Source: Ferrimonas sediminum (GTDB taxonomy: Bacteria > Pseudomonadota > Gammaproteobacteria > Enterobacterales > Shewanellaceae). Taken from it: a DNA stretch of 64,000 nt. Each line of letters starts with the position of its first letter. The first letter of the stretch is position 1. The translations under genes and the position numbers were made by a program. Below, piece after piece: positions 10,591 through 21,129 of this stretch. Under the pieces are notes generated by a model. It did no database searches. It was not told where the DNA came from and saw nothing but the letters and a program-made list of their open reading frames with translations. Where the stretch lies: the NCBI RefSeq assembly GCF_900100175.1, contig NZ_FNEM01000002.1, forward strand, positions 310,001 through 374,000, given 5' to 3'.

Positions 10591-11880
10591 ATGACCAACA
10601 TCGTGGTTGTCGGCGGCGGCGCCGGCGGCATGGAATTACTGGGTAAAATCGGTCGAAGGCTGGGAAAGCGCGGCCAGGCAAACATCACCCTGGTGGACAT
10701 CAGCAGCCACCACATCTGGAAGCCCCTGTTACATGAACTGGCGGCAGGCAGCCTCGATGAAGGCCTGAACGCCGTCGACTACCGGGTGCATGCCGCCCAG
10801 AATGGCTACCACTTCGAGCAGGGGGCACTCACAGGTATCGACCGGCAACGGCGCACCATCACTCTGGCTCCGATGACCAACGACGACGGCGAGCAGGTGC
10901 TGCCCACCCGCCACATCGACTACGACTACCTGGTGCTGGGTATCGGTGCCGTCACCAACGATTTCGGCATCGACGGCGTTAAAGCCCATTGCGACTTTCT
11001 CGATCTGACCGATCAAGCCATGGCGCTGCGACAGAAAATCCTCAATCGATTCCTGCAGCACGCCAAACAGGCCGAGCACTCTCACTTCGACATTACCATC
11101 GTCGGTGCAGGTGCAACCGGCACAGAGATGGCTGCAGAGATGCATCATGTGGCTGACACACTCAGCGGCTACGGTTATGACATTGGCGAGGACCTGCTGA
11201 GGGTTAACCTGGTGGAAGCCGCCGATCGGATCATGCCGGCGCTGACCAAGCCCTGCCTGCAAGACGCCGTCGAGCGGCAACTGAACGACCTGGGCATCAA
11301 TATGATGACCCAAACCCGGGTCACCTCGGTCAGTGCCGATGGCCTGCAAACCGCTTCCGGCCAGTTCATTAAATCGGACATGATGATCTGGGCCGCCGGG
11401 GTCAAAGGACCGGAGGTGTTATCGACCCTGGATCTGCAACTGAACCAGGCGAACCAGTTACTGGTTCACCCCAACTGTCAGACGACAACCGACCCGCGCA
11501 TATTCGCATTTGGCGATTGTGCCGCCTGCCCGCAGCCCGATGGCAGCTACACCCCGCCCCGGGGACAAACTGCCCGGCAGATGGCGCTGATGGTCGGAGA
11601 CAACCTGATTCGCTTACTCAAGGACGACGATGCCGAACTCAAGGAGTACCTGTACAAAGATCTGGGCGCATTCGTCAATCTGTCCCGATTTACCACCGTC
11701 GGAAACCTGTTCTCATTTTTGGGAGGAGGCCTGGCCGTCCGTGGCTGCCCGGCCCGATTCGTGTACACCTCACTGTACCGGCGCCACATGCTGGCTCTGC
11801 ATGGCTTACCGAAAGGCCTGCTGCTGCTGGCACTCAATGGCATGCAGCGCTGGCTCAGACCACAGCTGAAACTGTGGTAA
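10591..11880 (+). CDS. ndh: Type II NADH:quinone oxidoreductase Ndh
   Basis: 429 residues. Non-proton-pumping NADH dehydrogenase feeding electrons to quinones at the inner membrane. An FAD-binding GGGAGGMELLG starts at about residue 7 and an NADH-binding GAGATGTEMAAEM at about 170; AFGDCAACPQPDGSYTPP near 308 is the conserved FAD loop. The C-terminal ~50 residues are hydrophobic/amphipathic, as expected for membrane attachment. Start has GGAG. Converges with the LysR gene. Confidence 0.95.
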   Translation: MTNIVVVGGGAGGMELLGKIGRRLGKRGQANITLVDISSHHIWKPLLHELAAGSLDEGLNAVDYRVHAAQNGYHFEQGALTGIDRQRRTITLAPMTNDDGEQVLPTRHIDYDYLVLGIGAVTNDFGIDGVKAHCDFLDLTDQAMALRQKILNRFLQHAKQAEHSHFDITIVGAGATGTEMAAEMHHVADTLSGYGYDIGEDLLRVNLVEAADRIMPALTKPCLQDAVERQLNDLGINMMTQTRVTSVSADGLQTASGQFIKSDMMIWAAGVKGPEVLSTLDLQLNQANQLLVHPNCQTTTDPRIFAFGDCAACPQPDGSYTPPRGQTARQMALMVGDNLIRLLKDDDAELKEYLYKDLGAFVNLSRFTTVGNLFSFLGGGLAVRGCPARFVYTSLYRRHMLALHGLPKGLLLLALNGMQRWLRPQLKLW

Positions 11881-11895
11881 CCCTGCGGGCGGCCC

Positions 11896-12765
11896 TCAGG
11901 CCAACTGTTCGGCCAGGTAATCCACCAACAACCTGACTTTGGGCGACAGGTGACGGTTATGGGGGTACAGCGCCCAGATACCGTCATCCTGCTCGTTAAA
12001 ATGATCCAGCACCGACACCAGTTCTCCGCTATCCAGATGGCGCTGAACGTAGTAATCCGGCAACTGCACCAACCCCAGCCCTTTGCGGGCAGCATCGGCC
12101 AACGCCTGGCCGCTGTTACAACTCAGGTTACCCCTGACCCTGATGCTCCTGGGCTTGCCCGCCTCCTGAAAGCGCCAGAACTCCAACGTGCCCACCAGGC
12201 AGTTGTGGTGTTCCAGCTCCGACAGAGAATGTGGCACCCCCTGCGCCGCCAGGTACTCAGGGGCCGCACACACATACTGGGTGCGGCCACTCAACCGTTT
12301 GGCCATCATGCTGGAGTCTTCCAGCTTTCCGAGACGCACCGCCAGATCAAAGCCCTCCTCCACCAGATCGATCTTCTGGTTGGACAGGTGCAGCTGCACC
12401 TCCAGCTCCGGATACTTCAGGGCAAAATCGTTCACCAGAGGGGCGATGGTGCGCTCGCCATAGGTCACCGGGGCGGTAATTCTCAACCGGCCCCGGGGCG
12501 AGCTTTGCAGATTGCTGATGGCCCGCTCCGCCTCTTCGAGGCCATCCATCACCTGACGGCAGTGCTGATAATACACCCGCCCGACGTCGGTCAGAGACAC
12601 CTTCCGGGTCGTACGGTAAAACAGTTTGGCCGCCAGCCTGGCCTCCAGTGCGGTGATCTGCCGGCTGACCTGAGCGGTAGAGATCCCCAGACGTTTACCG
12701 GCGGCAGTAAAACTCTCGGTCTCTGATACCGCCACAAATTCACTGACTCCACTCCAATCAGACAT
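11896..12765 (-). CDS. LysR-family transcriptional regulator
   Basis: 289 residues from the ATG at 12765, which has GGGGAG and gives the standard LysR start. The N-terminal winged helix covers ~5-62 (FTAAGKRLGISTAQVSRQITALE), followed by a periplasmic-binding-like effector domain. It is divergent from frmA across 246 bases containing TTACC/GGTAA palindromes, so it probably controls formaldehyde detoxification and itself. E. coli uses FrmR for this job, so the regulator differs. The effector is unknown. Confidence 0.88.
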   Translation of the reverse strand: MSDWSGVSEFVAVSETESFTAAGKRLGISTAQVSRQITALEARLAAKLFYRTTRKVSLTDVGRVYYQHCRQVMDGLEEAERAISNLQSSPRGRLRITAPVTYGERTIAPLVNDFALKYPELEVQLHLSNQKIDLVEEGFDLAVRLGKLEDSSMMAKRLSGRTQYVCAAPEYLAAQGVPHSLSELEHHNCLVGTLEFWRFQEAGKPRSIRVRGNLSCNSGQALADAARKGLGLVQLPDYYVQRHLDSGELVSVLDHFNEQDDGIWALYPHNRHLSPKVRLLVDYLAEQLA

Positions 12766-12884
12766 TACCACTCCCCTTTCCAACCTTGACGCCCCATCGG
12801 TGCCCAACACATAACTTCTCTGTCTCGACCTCGAGCAGGAAGCTAATCTTACCTGACAACTCCGGCCGGTCAGCCGCTCAATTA

Positions 12885-12911
12885 TTACCAGCAGGTAAAA
12901 GTAATTTACCT
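12885..12911. promoter_or_regulatory. Overlapping palindromes, probable LysR operator
   Basis: TTACC (12885-12889) with GGTAA (12894-12898), and AGGTAAA (12893-12899) with TTTACCT (12905-12911), share a middle half-site. A further TTACCT half-site is at 12849-12854. The arrays sit just upstream of the frmA promoter, as expected for a LysR target. Confidence 0.55.
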
Positions 12912-12921
12912 TAGTGGCCGA

Positions 12922-12949
12922 TTATCAACAAATCAGAACCAAATATAAT
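12922..12949 (+). promoter_or_regulatory. Candidate frmA promoter
   Basis: TTATCA (12922-12927), 16-base spacer, consensus TATAAT (12944-12949). The -35 is weak, which suits an activated promoter. Confidence 0.5.
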
Positions 12950-12996
12950 GCTCAACATCGAAACGGCGCCAACCGGCGTCCCTAATACAATGATGA

Positions 12997-14142
<1,146 letters not shown>

Positions 14143-14148
14143 TCCACC

Positions 14149-14173
14149 GGATCCCGGCCTCAGGCCGGGATCC
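14149..14173 (+). repeat. Strong intercistronic hairpin frmA-frmB
   Basis: GGATCCCGGCC (14149-14159) and GGCCGGGATCC (14163-14173) form a perfect 11-bp stem with a 3-base loop. With no T tract and a downstream partner gene it is more likely an mRNA-processing or stabilising element than a full terminator. Confidence 0.6.
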
Positions 14174-14190
14174 TGCCACAGGATACCCAG

Positions 14191-15030
14191 ATGACGTTAG
14201 AGAACATCAGTATCAACAAGAGCTTCAGCGGCTGGCACAAGCAATACAGCCACCACTCCGACAGCCTCAACTGTCCGATGCGATTCGCCATCTTTCTGCC
14301 GCCGCAAGCCAGCAATGACCAGCGGGTACCGGTGCTGTACTGGCTGTCCGGCCTGACCTGCAGCGACGAAAACTTCATGCAGAAAGCCGGGGCTCAGCGT
14401 CTGGCCGCCGAACTGGGGATCGCCATTGTCGCCCCGGACACCAGCCCTCGCGGCGACAAGGTGCCCGACGATGACGGCTACGATCTCGGCCAGGGAGCCG
14501 GGTTCTATGTCAACGCCACCCAGGCGCCGTGGCACCGCCACTACCGCATGTACGACTATCTGGTGGAAGAGTTACCCGCTCTGATTGAAGCCACCTTCCC
14601 GGTCAGCGATCGCCGCGCCATCGCCGGCCACTCTATGGGTGGCCATGGTGCGCTGATGATTGGCCTGAGAAACCCCGGTCGCTATCGCTCCATGTCGGCC
14701 TTCAGCCCCATCAGCAACCCCAGTGTCTGCCCCTGGGGACAGAAAGCCTTCAGCGCCTACCTGGGCAGTGACACCGCCGCCTGGCGCCAGTACGACACCA
14801 GCCTGCTGATGCGCGACGCCCCCGAGGGCCCACCGGCCTTAGTGGATCAAGGCGCCAGCGACCCCTATCTGGCCGAACAGCTTCAGCCGCAAGCGTTGCA
14901 AGCGGCCGCACAGGCCAGCGGCTACCCACTGCAACTGAACCTGCGCGAAGGCTACGATCACAGCTACTATTTCATCGCCAGCTTCATCGACCAGCACCTG
15001 CGTTTTCACGCCACCCACCTGCAGGACTGA
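14191..15030 (+). CDS. frmB: S-formylglutathione hydrolase
   Basis: 279 residues, an esterase-D/alpha-beta hydrolase. It hydrolyses S-formylglutathione to formate and glutathione, the step after FrmA. Nucleophile elbow GHSMGGHGA near residue 150, oxyanion segment [12 protein letters not shown] near 50 and a terminal catalytic His in YDHSYYF near 256. Typical length. Confidence 0.95.
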   Translation: MTLENISINKSFSGWHKQYSHHSDSLNCPMRFAIFLPPQASNDQRVPVLYWLSGLTCSDENFMQKAGAQRLAAELGIAIVAPDTSPRGDKVPDDDGYDLGQGAGFYVNATQAPWHRHYRMYDYLVEELPALIEATFPVSDRRAIAGHSMGGHGALMIGLRNPGRYRSMSAFSPISNPSVCPWGQKAFSAYLGSDTAAWRQYDTSLLMRDAPEGPPALVDQGASDPYLAEQLQPQALQAAAQASGYPLQLNLREGYDHSYYFIASFIDQHLRFHATHLQD

Positions 15031-15146
15031 TCCGCTATCCCCTCCCACCATCACGGCACTCGCCGTGGTGGTGGCGGCATGATCCCTTGCGATCCCAACC
15101 GCCCGCCTGTACGTATTGGTTGCATCACCCTGATGCGGAAGCCTGC

Positions 15147-15551
15147 ATGACCTTTACTCTGTTTATCGATGACCGTTGCCCCCTATGCAGCCATGAAGTC
15201 AGCCTGCTGCGCCAGCGCGACCCTCTGGGGCGGCTGCGTTTTGTGTCCATCTACGACAGCGACTGGCATTCGGAGTTTCCCCAGATCGACCCGATGCGAT
15301 GCCTGCAGGTACTGCATGCAGTGAACGAACGCGGCCAGGTGATAACCGGTCTGGACGTCACCGTTGGCGCCTGGCAGCGAGTGGGGCGGGGGCACCTGGT
15401 CAGTTGGTTGCGCTGGCCGCTGATACGGACCCTGTCCGACTGGGGCTACCTGCGCTTTGCCAAACACCGCCACCGCATCTCCGCCTGGTTGATGGACGCG
15501 CCCCACTGCGACGGCGGCCAGTGTTCCCTGCCTCCGAAGTCGCGCCGATGA
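15147..15551 (+). CDS. DCC-family (DUF393) thiol-disulfide protein
   Basis: 134 residues from the ATG at 15147. DDRCPLC near residues 8-14 is the defining motif, a CxxC like that of thioredoxins but in the DUF393 family; its redox role is predicted, not proven. The C-terminal end is Cys-rich (PHCDGGQC). Its TGA overlaps the next gene's ATG (ATGA), so the two are probably co-translated. Confidence 0.8.
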   Translation: MTFTLFIDDRCPLCSHEVSLLRQRDPLGRLRFVSIYDSDWHSEFPQIDPMRCLQVLHAVNERGQVITGLDVTVGAWQRVGRGHLVSWLRWPLIRTLSDWGYLRFAKHRHRISAWLMDAPHCDGGQCSLPPKSRR

Positions 15552-16273
15552 CGCTTCACCTGATTGCCGGTGCCGGCGGCGGCCTCGGACAGGCACTGAC
15601 CGACCACTGTCTGACGCAGTCGTCACAGCAGGTGGTGGCGGTCAGCCGCCAGGCCGCCCCCGGGCTTTGCCCCGTATCCCACCCCAGATTAACCCGCCTT
15701 CAATGCGACAACAGCGTCAACGCCATCGCGGCGGTTATGGAAACATTGATGCCACGGCGGCAACAACTGGCGCGGGTCACCCTCTGTAACGGCCGGTTGC
15801 ACGATAACAATCTGTCACCGGAAAAATGCATCGAAAAACTCGAACAGACGTCCCTTTCCGCCCTGTTTCACAGCAATACCGTAGTGCCGGCCCTGTGGCT
15901 GTCACAGCTACTGCCCCTGTTGCAGCGCAGTCCGCACTGCATCGTCACCGTACTCAGCGCCCGGGTCGGCAGCATCGGCGATAACCGCCTCGGAGGCTGG
16001 TACAGTTACCGCGCCAGCAAAGCGGCTCTGAATCAGATCCTGCAAACCGCGGCAGTGGAAGCGGGCCGCCGCGCTAAAGGGGTCAAACTGGTGGCCTACC
16101 ATCCCGGTACGGTCGACACTCCGCTGTCGAGGCCATTTCAATCCCGGCTGGCACCGGGGCAACTGCTCAGCCCACAACGGGCAGCCCGGCGACTGATGCA
16201 GGTCACTGAGAACCTGGTTGCCGACGGCACGCTCAGTTACCTGGACTGGCGCGGTGAGCCGATTCCCTGGTAA
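15548..16273 (+). CDS. SDR-family oxidoreductase (CsgA-like)
   Basis: 241 residues with a short-chain dehydrogenase fold. The nucleotide motif is GAGGGLG at 8-14, a catalytic Ser lies in TVLSARVGS, the YRASK pair is near 157 and PGTVDTPLS closes the core. Resembles C-factor-type SDRs. Substrate unknown. Overlaps the upstream DCC gene by 4 bases. Confidence 0.85.
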   Translation: MTLHLIAGAGGGLGQALTDHCLTQSSQQVVAVSRQAAPGLCPVSHPRLTRLQCDNSVNAIAAVMETLMPRRQQLARVTLCNGRLHDNNLSPEKCIEKLEQTSLSALFHSNTVVPALWLSQLLPLLQRSPHCIVTVLSARVGSIGDNRLGGWYSYRASKAALNQILQTAAVEAGRRAKGVKLVAYHPGTVDTPLSRPFQSRLAPGQLLSPQRAARRLMQVTENLVADGTLSYLDWRGEPIPW

Positions 16274-16533
16274 CCCCGTTGCGAACCGCTCCCACCATGG
16301 CCATTCCGGCTTTTGCTTTCAGCAACCAGACAACCCCTACTCAGCCCGAGCCATCAAATTAACAAAAACTCATGCGCATTTTTTACTATTGCTAAAAATA
16401 CTGGTACAACGAGGCTGCAGCCGGGAATCACTGCGTCACCGCTCATCAACCGTTACACTCGCTCACAAGAGCATTACGGTTTTTCGACGCTAAAAACGGT
16501 ACCCTCGGCGCCAACATTGCCAAAGGACGTTCC

Positions 16534-17832
16534 ATGTACCGCACCACACTCTTTGCCCTGACCCTGATCGCCGGCCCCGGTTGGGCCGCCGACAGTGCCC
16601 AACCGCCTTCCGACAGCCCCGACGGTGGCGGCGCCGTCCACGATACCTCGGGCGGCAGCGCCGGCACCGAAGGGCAAAGTCGCAATGCGGTTGTTCCCTT
16701 TGTGTTTTCCTCCTCCAGCATGGGCTTTACCGGTGCCGCCGCCGGCAGTTTCCAGGGGCTGCTGCAACCTCAATCACAGATCGTCGGCGTCGGCGCCTAC
16801 TCCAACAACGACAGTTACGTCGCCTTTCTCGGCATCTATAACCTGACCTTCAGCGACAGTAGCCGCTGGTTTGTGGATCTGGAAGCCATCAACGCCACCT
16901 TCAAGGAATCCCAGGTCTACGTCGACGGTGCTCCCGGGTTCGACGGCGGCGCCGGTGGCCACGGCTCCGATGAGAACAACTTTGTCCTCGGTCAGGAAGA
17001 TCAACAACGCTACGCCGCCAGCTTCCGCTACGTGCTGCCCTTTGGCGCCGGGGAAAACCGCCCGTTTCGACTGCGCCAGGCCTTTGGCCCGGAACCGATG
17101 CTGCCCGTCGACCAGCAGTTGGATGGCGAATCGCCACTGGCCCTGTCCAGCATCACCATCAAACCCTTCTACGAATCGCGACAGATCGCCGATGGCGACC
17201 AGGAGGAGACCGGGGGCATCGCTCTGAGACTGGACATGGACGCCCGCAACTATGTGCCCTCTCCCAGTCGCGGCTATCGATTCGAGTTTGACCTGCAACG
17301 GGACTGGGGCAGCGGCGACCGCAGCAGCTACACCAGCTGGCAGGCCCAGTACGCCCACTACCTCAACCTGGGAAGCAACAGCTGGAGCCAGCAGCAGACC
17401 CTGTCGCTGACCGCCTATCTGGCCGACGTCCCCACCTGGGACAGCGGCAGCGAAGGCAAGGAGCACCGCCCGCCCTGGTTTGCCCAATCCAAACTGGGGG
17501 GCTGGGATCGACTGCGGGGATACCAGTCGGATCGCTTTCACGACCGCAACGCCATCTACTACGGGGCAGAATATCGCAGCGTCCCCACCTGGCAGCCTCA
17601 GGGCAGCATCCCCTTCATTGACCGCTACTATTTCCCCTGGTGGCAGTTCGCCGCTTACGTCGGCGTTGGCCGGGTCCATGATGAGTTCGACCTGTCGACC
17701 CTGCACCAGGAGATGAACTGGAGCGCCGGTTTCGGCATCCGCTTCTGGGTCGAAAACGTGCTGGCGAGGCTGGACATTGCCTATGGCGCGGAGGGCAATC
17801 AGGTGCGGGTGGTGGTCAATCAGCCCTTCTGA
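16534..17832 (+). CDS. Outer membrane protein, short Omp85/BamA-type barrel
   Basis: 432 residues with a Sec signal (cleavage probably after GWAA). A Gly/Ser/Asp-rich linker at ~20-50 precedes a beta-barrel pattern. GGWDRLRGYQSDRF near 325 matches the RGF/RGY loop of Omp85 barrels. POTRA domains are absent, so it is not BamA or TamA. It ends in Phe, typical of outer-membrane proteins. Start has AAGGA. Confidence 0.75.
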   Translation: MYRTTLFALTLIAGPGWAADSAQPPSDSPDGGGAVHDTSGGSAGTEGQSRNAVVPFVFSSSSMGFTGAAAGSFQGLLQPQSQIVGVGAYSNNDSYVAFLGIYNLTFSDSSRWFVDLEAINATFKESQVYVDGAPGFDGGAGGHGSDENNFVLGQEDQQRYAASFRYVLPFGAGENRPFRLRQAFGPEPMLPVDQQLDGESPLALSSITIKPFYESRQIADGDQEETGGIALRLDMDARNYVPSPSRGYRFEFDLQRDWGSGDRSSYTSWQAQYAHYLNLGSNSWSQQQTLSLTAYLADVPTWDSGSEGKEHRPPWFAQSKLGGWDRLRGYQSDRFHDRNAIYYGAEYRSVPTWQPQGSIPFIDRYYFPWWQFAAYVGVGRVHDEFDLSTLHQEMNWSAGFGIRFWVENVLARLDIAYGAEGNQVRVVVNQPF

Positions 17833-17842
17833 GTCCCCGTCA

Positions 17843-17863
17843 GCCGCCCCCTGCCGGGGCGGC
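17843..17863 (+). terminator. GC-rich hairpin after the outer membrane protein gene
   Basis: GCCGCCCC (17843-17850) pairs with GGGGCGGC (17856-17863). No T tract, so termination is uncertain. Confidence 0.5.
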
Positions 17864-17991
17864 CGCACAGCCATACCGCGGATTGATCGTGTCGGTCAAA
17901 AAGCATGGGATTCGAAGATTATTTGTACGCACGGGGTGACATCAGGCTACACTGGCCAATCATCATTAATTATCTGAATGGAATCAGGATT

Positions 17992-18381
17992 ATGTATCTC
18001 TTTATCTATGTCGTCATCCTCATTGCCATCGGCCTCGGCAACAAGGCACTGCAATCATTTTCCGGCCATTACGACCTGCTGAGCCTGCTGGCTGACTTGC
18101 CACTGATTCTGTTTACCTACTTTGGTCTCATCGCCCTCTGGGGGCGCGCCAGACATGGCCGCTACCTGACGGCCACCTTCTGGAAAGGCTACTTCCTGGC
18201 CCTCATGGTCAGCATTGTAGTCCTGCCCTTTGTGCAACCGGAATTGCAGCAACTCATGACAGAATCCGGCCCCCTGCAGATGGTGCTGGCCTATGGGGTG
18301 ATGTCGGCCATCATGTTGCCCTATTACTGGGGACTGTACCGCTACGCCTTCCGCTCGCCCCAGCTATGGCAGCAGCGATGA
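17992..18381 (+). CDS. Small integral membrane protein, unknown
   Basis: 129 residues from the ATG at 17992, preceded by AGGA. Four hydrophobic segments at roughly 2-18, 33-50, 66-84 and 98-116. No domain recognised. Stands alone between the barrel protein gene and rsmS. Confidence 0.7.
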   Translation: MYLFIYVVILIAIGLGNKALQSFSGHYDLLSLLADLPLILFTYFGLIALWGRARHGRYLTATFWKGYFLALMVSIVVLPFVQPELQQLMTESGPLQMVLAYGVMSAIMLPYYWGLYRYAFRSPQLWQQR

Positions 18382-18512
18382 CCCCCCCAATACCTGTCGT
18401 CAGGCTCGAGTCAGGCCGCGCCATCGACGGCCATCAGGGGGGACTGGCAACGGCCGGCAACGAGGGGAGTGGGATCTGATACAAAAACGCGTGCTGTGCG
18501 TGCGCCGAAAAT

Positions 18513-18536
18513 ACGGCAGCGGGCTACACCCGCTGC
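18513..18536. repeat. Hairpin upstream of rsmS
   Basis: GGCAGCGGG, 5-base loop, CCCGCTGCC. Could end upstream transcription weakly or structure the leader; no T run. Confidence 0.4.
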
Positions 18537-18583
18537 CACCAACATCGTACACTGTGGCTCCCGATTAACACTGCGAGGCCATC

Positions 18584-18733
18584 ATGTCTCTGGAACACGC
18601 CCCCGACGAAGTCAAACTGGCGGTGGATCTGATCTACCTGCTGGAGTCCAACGAAGTGGATCCTGCCACGGCGCTAAAAGCCCTGGCCATCGTCCAGAAA
18701 GATCTGCAGGCCAAGCTGGCCGTCGACGACTAA
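18584..18733 (+). CDS. rsmS: RsmS/YbaM family small protein
   Basis: 49 residues. It begins [20 protein letters not shown] and closely matches E. coli YbaM (now RsmS), a ~53-residue protein of that start. Acidic and helical. GAGG lies before the ATG. Its last 4 bases overlap the convergent mrcB stop. In enterobacteria ybaM neighbours priC; no priC is seen here. Confidence 0.88.
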   Translation: MSLEHAPDEVKLAVDLIYLLESNEVDPATALKALAIVQKDLQAKLAVDD

Positions 18734-21129
18734 AAGCCGAACACCCGCTCCAGCCAGTTTTTCTCCCGGCTGCCGCCGGCGCAGCCGGAGGGATCCGGCC
18801 AGCTGCTGGCATCGGCGGGCAAACGGACCGCGCCAGTGCAGTCCGATGCCACCGCCTGGCCACGGACATTGAAGTAGCCCTGCACAGTACCGTCGGGTGG
18901 CGTCAGCACCAGCGACAAGGGATCGCGCTGCTGCAGATAACGCCGGTACAGCGGCAGCGCCGCACTGGAGCCGTAAAGGTTGGCGGCACTGTTGTCGTCC
19001 CGCCCCACCCAGGTAATCACCACATCGCGGTCATCGAAGCCGGCAAACCAGGCATCGCGTCCATTGGAGGTGGTGCCGGTCTTTCCTGCCAGCGTCACAT
19101 CCGGATAGGTCTGTTTCAGGCGCCGGCCGGTGCCCCGCTCCACCACCTGAGTCAACAGGTAGTTGGTCAGGTAGCTGGCCTGGGGCGACAGCACGTGTGT
19201 CACCTTCTCCTTGTGTTCAGCCAGAGGCTGGTTGTCCTCATCCAGTACGGCTTTGACGCTGTACAGCTGTCGGTAGCGGCCGCCATCAGCCAGGGTCTGA
19301 TACAGCTGGGCCAGTTGCAGGGGGCTGGCTTCCATGGATCCCAATAACATCGACGGTCGTGGCTGCAGCGGCAACGGCCAGCCGGCCTTTTGCAGGGTGT
19401 CATTGACCGCGTCCAGGCCCACCGCCATCCCCAGGTTCACCGTCGGCACGTTATAGGAGCGCACCAGACCGTCCGCCAACGACACTTCACCGCGGTACTG
19501 TTTATCGTCATTCTTGGGGGCCCAGACACTGCCGCCGCTGCTCTTTAGTTTGATGGGCTGATCCTTGATACGGCTGGCCAGATGGTAGCGCTGAGGCTCC
19601 GCCAGGGCGGTCAGGTACACAAAGGGCTTCACCAGTGAGCCGATGGGACGAATGGCGTCCGTCGCCCGGTTAAAGCCTTTGAAGTCGGGATCTTTGTCCC
19701 CCACCATCGCCAGAATCCCGGCCTGGTAGCGATCCACCACCACCATGGCGGCCTGCAGGCGGGGATCATTGCGGTCCTGACTCAAGCGGGTCACCCCCTT
19801 CTCCACCGCCTGCTCGGCGGAGCGCTGGGCCAGGGGATCCAGGGTGGTGTAGACCTTAAGGCCGGATCGTTTCAGAGTCTGCGGCCCATAGCGACTGGCA
19901 AGCTCCTGGCGCACCTGCTGCATAAACGCGGGTAACCGATGTCGCTGTCTGGATTTGGGATCCCGGACTCCCATGCCCTGAGACGCCGCCAGCTGATACT
20001 GATCTTTACCGATCATTCCCTGCTCCAGCATCAACCTCAACACCAGGTCCCGTCGCTTCAGGGTGCGCTCGGGATAGCGCCAGGGGTTGTAGTAGGAAGG
20101 CCCCTTGATGATCGCCACCAGAGTGGCCTGCTGGGCAATGGTCAGCTCCTCGATGGGCCGGTGGAAGTAAAAGCGGGCGGCCAGGCCGACCCCGTGCACA
20201 CCGATGCTGCCATCCTGGCCCATGTACACCTCATTGAGGTAGGCCTCCAGAATCGTGTCTTTATCGTAGCGGTAGTCGATGATCAGCGCCATCAGCGCCT
20301 CACGAATCTTTCGCCACAGAGTCCGATCCCGGGTCAGAAAAAAGTTCTTCGCCAGCTGCTGAGTCAGGGTACTGCCCCCCTGCACCGTCCGCCCGGCCTT
20401 GATATTAACCAGCAGAGCCCGGGCGATGGCCAGCGGGGCCACTCCATGATGGTGATAGAAGTCCTGATCTTCGGTGCGCAGCAGGGCATCCACCAGGCTT
20501 TCAGGAATCCGCTCTCTGGGCACAAACAACCGGTCTTCCCGATCCCCGGCGACGATGCGATCCATCAGCAACGCTTCCAGGTGCACAAACCCCAGATCCC
20601 GACCGTCACTGGATCGCTGCAACCGGGTAACCCGGTTATCGGAGAAAGTGATAAACACCCGCTGGGCTGGCTCATAGCCACTGGGCCCATCGTAGGCCCG
20701 TTTGTACAGTTCCACTTTATGGCTGGCGACCGCAAACTCGCCTTCGCGGCGGGGGCTGCCGGTATTGCGGTAGCCCAGCAGCGCCAACTCCTGCTTTAAC
20801 TGAGCATGAGTAATGGGCGCACCGGGGTAGATGGCCATGGGCCGGGCAAAGATCTGCGCCGGCAGGTGCCAGCGCTGGCCCTCAAACTTGTCGGCAATGA
20901 TCTGATCCAGGTAGACGCAGTAGGCGGCGGTGATCCCCCCAAGCACCATCAGCGACACCAGGGTCAGCAGCCCCAGGCGCTTGCTCCAGCTGCGCCCCTG
21001 GGTGCGGCGGCGTTGAGCACTGCGGCGCTTGCCCGCAGTGGCCTTGGCTTTTGCGGTCGATTTGGCCGGCCGTTTGCGGGCCGGGGCGCGGGCGGGCCGT
21101 TTGCCGCCATTGCTGGGTTGCTTGGCCAT
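18730..21129 (-). CDS. mrcB: Penicillin-binding protein 1B
   Basis: 799 residues, a bifunctional peptidoglycan glycosyltransferase/transpeptidase. A basic cytosolic tail (1-50), one membrane helix ~52-74 and a UB2H-like region ~75-180. The GT51 catalytic Glu220 is in [12 protein letters not shown] and the [13 protein letters not shown] motif follows. The transpeptidase has SxxK in IGSLVKP (~490), SYN in RSYNVPT and KTGTT. Its ATG comes immediately after the hrpB stop, so hrpB-mrcB form an operon as in E. coli. Confidence 0.95.
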   Translation of the reverse strand: MAKQPSNGGKRPARAPARKRPAKSTAKAKATAGKRRSAQRRRTQGRSWSKRLGLLTLVSLMVLGGITAAYCVYLDQIIADKFEGQRWHLPAQIFARPMAIYPGAPITHAQLKQELALLGYRNTGSPRREGEFAVASHKVELYKRAYDGPSGYEPAQRVFITFSDNRVTRLQRSSDGRDLGFVHLEALLMDRIVAGDREDRLFVPRERIPESLVDALLRTEDQDFYHHHGVAPLAIARALLVNIKAGRTVQGGSTLTQQLAKNFFLTRDRTLWRKIREALMALIIDYRYDKDTILEAYLNEVYMGQDGSIGVHGVGLAARFYFHRPIEELTIAQQATLVAIIKGPSYYNPWRYPERTLKRRDLVLRLMLEQGMIGKDQYQLAASQGMGVRDPKSRQRHRLPAFMQQVRQELASRYGPQTLKRSGLKVYTTLDPLAQRSAEQAVEKGVTRLSQDRNDPRLQAAMVVVDRYQAGILAMVGDKDPDFKGFNRATDAIRPIGSLVKPFVYLTALAEPQRYHLASRIKDQPIKLKSSGGSVWAPKNDDKQYRGEVSLADGLVRSYNVPTVNLGMAVGLDAVNDTLQKAGWPLPLQPRPSMLLGSMEASPLQLAQLYQTLADGGRYRQLYSVKAVLDEDNQPLAEHKEKVTHVLSPQASYLTNYLLTQVVERGTGRRLKQTYPDVTLAGKTGTTSNGRDAWFAGFDDRDVVITWVGRDDNSAANLYGSSAALPLYRRYLQQRDPLSLVLTPPDGTVQGYFNVRGQAVASDCTGAVRLPADASSWPDPSGCAGGSREKNWLERVFGF

